Assembly: GCA_938016235.1 (NCBI GenBank) | Contig: CALLPU010000487.1 | Location: 1-6,444 of the forward strand | DNA length: 6,444 nucleotides | Reading direction: 5' to 3' | Origin: an uncultured Granulosicoccus sp. | GTDB lineage: Bacteria; Pseudomonadota; Gammaproteobacteria; Granulosicoccales; Granulosicoccaceae | Part shown: positions 1 through 5,590 of the stretch, piece after piece | How positions within the stretch are numbered: position 1 is the stretch's first letter | How the letters are laid out: every line of letters begins with the position of its first letter | The notes under the pieces: model-generated | The model's input: the letters and a program-made list of their open reading frames with translations, nothing else | What the model was told of the DNA's origin: nothing | Database searches by the model: none | Made by a program: the position numbers and the translations under genes

Positions 1-1
1 G

Positions 2-1585
2 TTTGTTCTGGCTATTGGCATGCCCTTAGGCCTTGCCTCAGCGGTGTTAGCGCTGCTCGTCATGGTGATGAAGTTTGAGCCCACCCTGCTAACCGACCCC
101 ATGAGTTTCGGGGATGGACTGCTCACAGGCAGACCCGGAACCGGGCCACTCTATATTCTTACGCAGAAGATATTCGACTTGCTCACCGAGTACGTGCTGA
201 TCTCTGTGCCCTTGTTTATTTTCATGGCGGCACTGCTGGAGCGTTCCGGTGTTGCCAAAGGCATGTACGACTCACTGGACTTCTGGATGAGCCGGATGCG
301 TGGCGGTATTGCGGTAGTCACATCGTTGATGGCCGTTCTGCTGGCCGCCATGTCTGGCATCATCGGCGGAGAGATCGTGTTGCTTGGATTAATAGCACTG
401 CCACAGATGCTGCGTCTGGGCTACGATCAAAATCTGGCGATCGGTACCATCTGTGCATCCGGATCGCTTGGCACCATGATCCCGCCCTCCATCGTATTGA
501 TCATTTACGGGTTGATCACAGAGACATCCATCAAGGCATTGTTCACCGGTGCGTTTCTTCCCGGTTTCATGCTGGCCAGTTTCATCATCATTTATATTCT
601 TGTGCGAACGCGCATGAACCCCTCACTGGCACCCTTGCCAGAGCCCAAAGAAGGCGACCCGGGAGCGGGCGAGAAAAAGGCCATGTTCAGTGGCTTTGTC
701 AGCATGGTGGTGGCCGCCGTTGCCGGGCTGCTGGTACTCAGGGCAGTGATCTACACCTTCACGGGTGTCAATGCCAGCGTCTCAGAAGATGACGGGCCCA
801 TTTTTCTGGGTATGAGTTATCACATTCCGTATCTGGCGGGTGTCGTCGTTGCAGGCCTGGTGCTGGCGTTTGGCGTATTCGGTCGCGAGAAAACCATGGT
901 GGGTTGGCAGCACGGTAAGGGCCTGCTACCACCACTCATCATCATCGGCATTGTGCTGGGTTCAATCTACGGCGGCGTAACCGGCATTACCGAGGCGGCG
1001 GGCATGGGGGCGCTGGCCGTGTTCATTATCGCCATGTTGAGAGGCGAAGCATCAGTGGCACTGGTGTGGGACAGCCTGATGAGGACACTGAAATCGACCG
1101 GCACTATTATCTGGGTCACGGTGGGTGCTGCGGCATTGTCAGGAGCCTATACATTGGCTGGAGGTCCTACCTATATCGCCGACCTGATCGTAGGTGCTGA
1201 TATGCCAACCTTCGTTGTCTTGCTCACCATGATGCTCATTCTGCTGTTCATGGGTGCATTCATGGATTGGGTGGGTATCGTGCTATTGATCATTCCGGTC
1301 TTTCTGCCCATCGTGCGAGCGATGCCCATTGAGGAAATCGGTTTTATCGGCCAGCTGGATCCGAAGCACGTGTCGGTCTGGTTCGGCGTACTGTTCTGTA
1401 TGAACATGCAGGTGAGCTTTCTATCTCCACCGTTTGGCGGGGCTGCGTTTTACCTGAAATCGGTTGCGCCACCGCATATATCGCTGACTGATATTTTCCG
1501 GGGTTTCCTGCCTTTCATCGGCCTGCAATTGCTGGCGCTGAGCGTGCTGCTGATCTGGCCGTCTATCGTGACGTTATTTTTGTAG
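2..1585 (+). CDS. dctM: TRAP transporter large permease, FcbT3-like DctM (5' end cut by window)
   Basis: Large membrane subunit of a tripartite ATP-independent periplasmic transporter, the ion-coupled channel that takes substrate from a periplasmic binding protein. The frame is open to the left edge (FVLAIG precedes the ATG at 20), so that ATG is an internal Met of the first helix and the true start lies outside. Counting from it, the DctM signatures are SGIIGGEIVLLGLIALP (112-128), RLGYD (132-136), GSLGTMIPPSIVLIIYG (148-164) and FTGAFLPG (175-182). The C-terminal block GAFMDWVGIVLLIIPVFLPI (412-431), DP..VSVWFGVL (447-458) and SFLSPPFGGAAFYLKSVAPP (466-485) is typical of the COG4664 (mannitol/chloroaromatic, FcbT3) group. 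Residues 200-300 hold a charged loop and extra hydrophobic segments, making the protein longer than a minimal DctM. The small permease and binding protein should lie to the left. Substrate cannot be read from the sequence. The 3' end overlaps the convergent GntR gene by 23 bp. Confidence 0.95.
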   Translation, partial: FVLAIGMPLGLASAVLALLVMVMKFEPTLLTDPMSFGDGLLTGRPGTGPLYILTQKIFDLLTEYVLISVPLFIFMAALLERSGVAKGMYDSLDFWMSRMRGGIAVVTSLMAVLLAAMSGIIGGEIVLLGLIALPQMLRLGYDQNLAIGTICASGSLGTMIPPSIVLIIYGLITETSIKALFTGAFLPGFMLASFIIIYILVRTRMNPSLAPLPEPKEGDPGAGEKKAMFSGFVSMVVAAVAGLLVLRAVIYTFTGVNASVSEDDGPIFLGMSYHIPYLAGVVVAGLVLAFGVFGREKTMVGWQHGKGLLPPLIIIGIVLGSIYGGVTGITEAAGMGALAVFIIAMLRGEASVALVWDSLMRTLKSTGTIIWVTVGAAALSGAYTLAGGPTYIADLIVGADMPTFVVLLTMMLILLFMGAFMDWVGIVLLIIPVFLPIVRAMPIEEIGFIGQLDPKHVSVWFGVLFCMNMQVSFLSPPFGGAAFYLKSVAPPHISLTDIFRGFLPFIGLQLLALSVLLIWPSIVTLFL

Positions 1586-2318
1586 AGGGCGTATCGAAGG
1601 TCGCCCGGACATACTCCCAGGCAGAATTCAGGTGGTTGACGAGTTCTTTCTCAGCGGTGTCCGGATCGCGATCAACGATCGCCGCATGGATGGAGGCATG
1701 GCTGCAATAGTTGACGTAGTTGCGCTCGGGAGAGCGAGGCATTTTTTCCCAGTGTGGGTGTAACCAAACCTTGTAGGCTTCATGCAACGCCGGGAATATC
1801 GGGTTGCCGGGAATTTGATACAGCACCGCGTGGAAGTCTGTGTCGGTGCGGTAGAACGCAGCCGAGTCATCCAGTGATTGCTTGTTTAGGGACGGTGCCG
1901 CAGTCAGGTTCGCAATATCGTTTTTACGTGCGTTAGTGGCGGCTTCGCGCACCAGTATGCGCTCTACAAACACACGGGATTCATACAGGTTCTTCAGACC
2001 AGACTGCTCTTCGAGCAGCAAGCGGGTCACATCTGCCATCACATCCAGTAGCGTGTTGTAACCGGGTTTTCTGACGATGGGTCGGTAACGCGGACGATTC
2101 TCGATAAGCCCACGTCCGGTAAGCACAGTGATAGCTTCTCTGACCACGGTTCTACTGGCGTTGAACTGCTGCATCAGATCGCGCTCAGCGGGCAGGGTGG
2201 CGCCGTCTGCAAGATCGCCCGATACGATTTGCAATTCCACTGATCGCACAATGGCATCGGCGGCTCTTGGCGATGCTGACGGAAGGGCACTGGAGGGAGT
2301 ATCGTTTTCAGTTTTCAT
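1563..2318 (-). CDS. FCD-domain GntR-family transcriptional regulator (FadR subfamily)
   Basis: DNA-binding regulator of 251 residues, the usual size for the FadR/FCD subfamily. The N-terminal winged helix-turn-helix spans about 18-83, with the GntR core LPAERDLMQQFNASRTVVRE (42-61) and a wing at GRGLIENRPRYRPIV (68-82). The C-terminal all-helical FCD ligand domain spans about 108-240. It shows ESR (113-115), D159 and H163 in DTDFH, H207 in SHASIHAAI and H229 in NHL, which match the Asp/His/His/His metal site of the family. Such proteins usually bind small carboxylates, sugar acids or their breakdown products. The ATG at 2318 is the first possible start: an in-frame stop (2343-2345) lies eight codons upstream with no start codon between. 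No good Shine-Dalgarno is seen at normal spacing. Facing a TRAP permease, it probably controls that transport/catabolic operon and itself. The effector is unknown. Confidence 0.93.
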   Translation of the reverse strand: MKTENDTPSSALPSASPRAADAIVRSVELQIVSGDLADGATLPAERDLMQQFNASRTVVREAITVLTGRGLIENRPRYRPIVRKPGYNTLLDVMADVTRLLLEEQSGLKNLYESRVFVERILVREAATNARKNDIANLTAAPSLNKQSLDDSAAFYRTDTDFHAVLYQIPGNPIFPALHEAYKVWLHPHWEKMPRSPERNYVNYCSHASIHAAIVDRDPDTAEKELVNHLNSAWEYVRATFDTPSTKITSR

Positions 2319-2345
2319 GCTTACACCGCACTGATTCCTGTGCTA

Positions 2346-2364
2346 TGTTTGGTACGACCATACA
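2346..2364. promoter_or_regulatory. Probable operator of the FCD GntR regulator
   Basis: The sequence TGTTTGGTACGACCATACA is an inverted repeat around a 3-bp centre: TGGT-ACG-ACCA (2350-2360) is perfect, and TGT/ACA pair again after one mismatch. It matches the TnGTnnnACnA pattern known for FadR-subfamily GntR proteins. It lies 28-46 bp upstream of the GntR start codon, in the divergent spacer shared with the TAXI gene, so autoregulation is the simplest reading. A second ACCATA copy (2364-2369) follows the one at 2357-2362. Binding by this particular regulator is inferred. Confidence 0.6.
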
Positions 2365-2385
2365 CCATATTTCCCCGTTTGTAGA
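2357..2385 (-). promoter_or_regulatory. Candidate sigma70-type promoter for the GntR gene
   Basis: On the minus strand, TCTACA (2380-2385) and TATGGT (2357-2362) are separated by 17 bp; each matches the sigma70 consensus at four of six positions. The predicted transcript would start near 2350, inside the palindrome, so a bound repressor would block it. Matches of this quality are common by chance; the placement over the operator is the main support. Confidence 0.22.
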
Positions 2386-2475
2386 TTGTTGGGTGATGAG
2401 CGTTCTGACTGCGAATACCCCATACCTGATCGCCTCTGCCATTCGGTGGTTTACTCACAACCACTTATTTGAATT

Positions 2476-3795
2476 ATGAAGCGTTCCCAGCCACCTGCCT
2501 GGCGCCGCTCATTGCGAGAGAGCAGCCTGACCTTTGGTTTGGGGTTCGTGCTGGTCGCGCTGGCTATCTGGTTCACCTTCCAGTTCATCGAGCCTGCTCC
2601 TCCCAGGCAATTGTCCATCGCTACCGGTAACAGCGATGGCGCGTACTATCGATTTGCCGGCCTGCTGAAAGCGCAGTTGGCTGAGCATGACGTCACCCTG
2701 AATATCATTGAAACAGATGGTTCGGTGGATAACCTGGAGCAATTGAGCAGCGGCACTGCGGATGTGGCGTTCATTCAGTCTGGTCTTGCCAGCCCTGACG
2801 ACTATCCGGCATTCGAATCTCTGGGTGCGCTGTACTACGAACCGCTGTGGGTATTCAGTCGCAAAGAGCGTCCGTTTCTGCAGCTGGCTGATTTAAACGG
2901 TAGTGTGGTAGCGGCTGGGGGCAAAGGTAGCGGGACGCGCCGCGTGGCTGCGCGTTTACTGGCTGATAACGGCCTGACAGACTCTGATATCACGCTGACT
3001 CTGGAGTCTGGCAAGGCCGCTGCAGAGGCGTTGCGCGCAGGTCAAGTGGATGCCATGTTCAGCGTATCGTCGATCAATTCACCAGTTATAGAAACGTTGC
3101 TGATTGATCCCGACATTGTGCTGGTGAGTATTTCCAGAGCGCCGGCTTATGCACGTCGCGAGCCGTGGCTTACGCACCTGATATTGCCCGAAGGCGTCAT
3201 GGACCTGGCCAAGAACCTGCCAGACAACACCGTGAATCTGCTGGCGGTAAATGCAACACTGATTGGGAAGGATACGCTACACCCGGCACTTCGAGACTTG
3301 TTGTTGCTGGCTGCGGACACGGTCTTTTCGAAAGCTACCTTGTTATCTGACGCAGAGCAGTTTCCCAGTGCCACTGGTAGTGACTTCCCGCTCAGCTCTC
3401 AGGCAAAGCGCTACCATGAGCATGGTCCACCTTTCCTGCAACGGTATCTACCGTTCTGGATTGCCAATCTCGTGGATCGGCTCAAGCTCCTGGCGCTACC
3501 GCTAGTGGCATTGTTACTGCCGCTATCCCGGTTATTACCTCCGGCCTATCGGTGGACGGTGCGAAAGAAAATCTACCGTTGGTATGACGAAGTTCAGGAG
3601 CTGGATCAAACCGCCAATCACACACAGGCACAAGACGATCTGAATTACTGTCTGGGAGAACTGCTGAGAATTGAAAACGAGGTGCGTCAAGTGCAAGTGC
3701 CTCTGGGTTATGCGCACGAGCTGTATGCATTACGGCAGCACATTGAATTGTTGAAGGATCAGATCAGCACACGTTTGCAGAACGTCGCGGCTTGA
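2476..3795 (+). CDS. Membrane-anchored TAXI-family solute-binding protein
   Basis: A TAXI-type (COG2358) periplasmic ligand-binding protein tied to the inner membrane. Residues 1-16 are basic and cytoplasmic; a hydrophobic helix at about 17-37 has no clear cleavage site and is probably an anchor. The binding domain covers about 44-325, with the family features LSIATGNSDGAYYRFAGLL (46-64), GTADVAFIQSG (93-103), a hinge region with GGKGSGTRR (148-156) and VDAMFSVSS (191-199). A second helix (about 335-355) is followed by a basic stop-transfer stretch (RWTVRKKIYRWY) and a charged, probably coiled-coil cytoplasmic tail (about 366-437). At 439 residues it is longer than secreted TAXI receptors (about 320), in line with the two-anchor form. 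An in-frame TGA at 2470-2472 makes the ATG at 2476 the first possible start; no Shine-Dalgarno is evident. No TRAP permease lies next to it on its own strand. The next gene on the same strand begins 130 bp downstream, so transport may not be its role. Confidence 0.9.
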   Translation: MKRSQPPAWRRSLRESSLTFGLGFVLVALAIWFTFQFIEPAPPRQLSIATGNSDGAYYRFAGLLKAQLAEHDVTLNIIETDGSVDNLEQLSSGTADVAFIQSGLASPDDYPAFESLGALYYEPLWVFSRKERPFLQLADLNGSVVAAGGKGSGTRRVAARLLADNGLTDSDITLTLESGKAAAEALRAGQVDAMFSVSSINSPVIETLLIDPDIVLVSISRAPAYARREPWLTHLILPEGVMDLAKNLPDNTVNLLAVNATLIGKDTLHPALRDLLLLAADTVFSKATLLSDAEQFPSATGSDFPLSSQAKRYHEHGPPFLQRYLPFWIANLVDRLKLLALPLVALLLPLSRLLPPAYRWTVRKKIYRWYDEVQELDQTANHTQAQDDLNYCLGELLRIENEVRQVQVPLGYAHELYALRQHIELLKDQISTRLQNVAA

Positions 3796-3813
3796 CACAC
3801 TCGCTGCATAGAA

Positions 3814-3844
3814 GCCTGATTGGCCACGTGTTCATGTATCAGGC
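3814..3844. repeat. Inverted repeat in the TAXI-membrane protein spacer (first)
   Basis: GCCTGAT (3814-3820) and ATCAGGC (3838-3844) form a perfect 7-bp inverted repeat around a 17-base loop that contains CACGTG (3825-3830). It begins 18 bp after the TAXI stop codon. No T-tract follows, so it is not a standard intrinsic terminator. It could be an RNA hairpin that trims or attenuates the transcript, or a protein-binding site. The function is unknown and chance is possible. Confidence 0.35.
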
Positions 3845-3852
3845 GCATACCT

Positions 3853-3889
3853 AACCGAAAGTGCACTCGTGATGTGCAGGTTATCGGTT
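3853..3889. repeat. Imperfect inverted repeat upstream of the membrane-protein gene (second)
   Basis: AACCG (3853-3857) pairs with CGGTT (3885-3889), and TGCAC (3862-3866) pairs with GTGCA (3874-3878) around a 7-base loop, with an unpaired internal loop between the two stems. It also contains the 8-bp palindrome AGTGCACT (3860-3867). It ends 36 bp before the next start codon, a reasonable place for an operator or a 5' leader hairpin. No function can be assigned. Confidence 0.3.
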
Positions 3890-3925
3890 CAGAATGAGCG
3901 TCACTCTTTGACATCGAGTCTTTGA

Positions 3926-5590
3926 ATGGATCCGGTATTGTCGCTGCGAGGTGAATTTGCGTTCATTGTGATCGCGGCAGCGGTTCTGACACTGATCGTC
4001 TCAGCACTGCTGCTTCGCCGCTACCGTCGTGCAACGCTACAGCAAATGGCGTTGTCATCAGATGCATCGGACGTGGCTGATACTCAAGCGGTTGCTCATC
4101 GTCAGCCTCCTTCGAGACCGCTCACGTTTCTGCAATTACCGGAACGCGTTACCGCCAACACCGACAGCGCAACAATACGGCATGACGTATCACAGGTACA
4201 ACGGCGCAGCAGCCAAGTCTACCTGGCGGCAGGTGTTGCGTTTGCGATAGTCATGACGCTTGCATGGCTCGTGGCTGCAGGGGGCGCGCTGAATCTGGGT
4301 CGTGCCCTGATGTTGTTCAGCGTGTGCATCTGGCCAACCATCATTGCGTTGTCTTTGATTGACGCTATAGGTCGGCGTGACGCCTTGCGGCTGGCTGGTC
4401 TGTTCGGACTGTTCGTGGGGGTGTCAATGATTATTGTTCTGATGCGAAATCCGGGTTTGTCACTCTGGACACCCGGGCTGTTGTGGCTGCAGATCAATCT
4501 GCCACCGACGTTGATATTCCTCGCGTTGTTACACAACCGTATTCGTGCTGTGGGGCCGCTGGTTTTCGCTTTCCTGTTTAGTGGTTTCGCAGGCGTTGGA
4601 CTGCTGTTTACACTAGCCAGTAGCAGCGACTACCTGATACACGCACTGCTTATAGTGGCATCGTGGTTCGGTCTTGGGGCACTGAGCACATTTACACTCT
4701 TGCACCTGCTCGGATTCCTGCTGTTTACCTTGATGGGTAGGGCATTCTTGCGAGTTGTTGGGCAGCGATATCGTTGCAAGGCATTCAGTGATCGTTCTAT
4801 CTCAATGGATTCGTTGTTTCTGATCTTTGCCGTTGTACAGTCTTTCAATCTGGCGTTTGAATCGGCTGGTTTTCTGCTTGCTGGCCCGCTGGCCTATTGT
4901 GCTTATGCTTTCGTGGTGAAACAGGGGTTCAAGCGAATAGCTGGCAAGAAGCCAGCGAATCCAGCGTTCAATGAACAACGGGAGTTGTTACTGCTGCGCG
5001 TGTTTTCGCTGGGACGCCGCAGCCAACGGTTTTTTGATAGCTTCCAGAAATTATGGAGGCTGATTGGATCGGTGAGCATGATAGCGGGCCCAGATCTTGT
5101 GACATCATCAGTGGAGCCACACGAATTTCTGGCGTACGCGGGCGGTGATCTGTCACGTAGTTTCGTCACAGGCCGGGAGGACCTTGAAGAAAGAGTGTTG
5201 CAGCGTGACCGGCTACAGGATCCGGACGGGCGTTACCGCGTCAATGAGTTTTTCTGCCACGACAATACGTGGCGAATGAGCATGCAACGACTGGCAACAG
5301 AGAGCAGTGCGATCCTGATGGATCTGCGCAGTTTTTCCGCCTCCAATCAAGGGTGTCTGTTTGAACTTGGCGTATTGCTCAACACAGTAGAGCTTGACCG
5401 CATCGTCTTTCTGATTGATGAAACGACTGATCAGCGCTTCCTTGAAACAACGTTTTTACAGTTATGGTCTGAGCTGGATGCAGCATCACCCAACCAGACA
5501 TCCACGACGCCGGCAGTGCGTTTCTACCGTGTAACCCGTGTAGATCGTCAGGCGATCAGTACGCTAATCAGTTACCTGGTCAGTTCCTAA
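3926..5590 (+). CDS. Multi-pass membrane protein with C-terminal TIR/deoxyribosyltransferase-like domain, unrecognised family
   Basis: I cannot name this 554-residue protein. An N-terminal helix (about 11-30) ends in RRYRR, followed by a hydrophilic stretch (31-97). Hydrophobic segments follow at about 98-119, 125-147, 155-173, 183-202, 209-230, 236-270 (long enough for two) and 296-330. A basic linker then leads into a soluble, probably cytoplasmic domain (about 352-554). This domain shows a first strand LLLLRVFSL (354-362), a second strand VSMIAG, the stretch RYRVNEFFCHDNTWR (436-450), then SSAILMDL, N474, GC.FELGVLL (476-485) and a strand RIVFLID (492-498). The block D466-N474-FELG resembles the D..N..[FY]ELG motif of deoxyribosyltransferase-like enzymes and the Glu-bearing helix of TIR domains; E480 would be the catalytic Glu. 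The fold is inferred from motifs. An in-frame TGA directly precedes the ATG, fixing it as the earliest start. The gene follows the TAXI gene on the same strand and overlaps the LysR gene by 27 bp at its 3' end. Confidence 0.8.
   Translation: MDPVLSLRGEFAFIVIAAAVLTLIVSALLLRRYRRATLQQMALSSDASDVADTQAVAHRQPPSRPLTFLQLPERVTANTDSATIRHDVSQVQRRSSQVYLAAGVAFAIVMTLAWLVAAGGALNLGRALMLFSVCIWPTIIALSLIDAIGRRDALRLAGLFGLFVGVSMIIVLMRNPGLSLWTPGLLWLQINLPPTLIFLALLHNRIRAVGPLVFAFLFSGFAGVGLLFTLASSSDYLIHALLIVASWFGLGALSTFTLLHLLGFLLFTLMGRAFLRVVGQRYRCKAFSDRSISMDSLFLIFAVVQSFNLAFESAGFLLAGPLAYCAYAFVVKQGFKRIAGKKPANPAFNEQRELLLLRVFSLGRRSQRFFDSFQKLWRLIGSVSMIAGPDLVTSSVEPHEFLAYAGGDLSRSFVTGREDLEERVLQRDRLQDPDGRYRVNEFFCHDNTWRMSMQRLATESSAILMDLRSFSASNQGCLFELGVLLNTVELDRIVFLIDETTDQRFLETTFLQLWSELDAASPNQTSTTPAVRFYRVTRVDRQAISTLISYLVSS

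Noticed and set aside
20..22. ATG at 20 as the true start of the TRAP permease
   Set aside because: The reading frame continues upstream with hydrophobic codons typical of the first DctM helix, so the gene starts before the window.
3792..3797. TTGACA spanning the TAXI stop codon
   Set aside because: The best hexamer at normal spacing (CCTGAT, 3815-3820) matches only three consensus positions, too weak to call a promoter.
3814..3844. Intrinsic terminator after the TAXI gene
   Set aside because: The stem is real but the loop is long (17 bases) and no run of T follows, so it does not meet the usual form.
3908..3913. Perfect TTGACA -35-like hexamer just before the membrane-protein gene
   Set aside because: With a 16-18 bp spacer the -10 box would fall inside the coding region (about 3931) where no TATAAT-like sequence exists, so it cannot drive this gene from the chosen start.
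4219..4536. 105-codon open frame on the minus strand inside the membrane-protein gene
   Set aside because: It is antisense to a well-supported coding region, its product shows no recognisable domain, and its composition is what the opposite strand of a transmembrane gene yields.
2476..5590. Known named defence system (for example Thoeris, CBASS, TIR-SAVED)
   Set aside because: No second-messenger synthase, ThsA/ThsB pair, nuclease or SAVED domain is present; the TIR-like assignment rests only on motif resemblance, so no known system is claimed.
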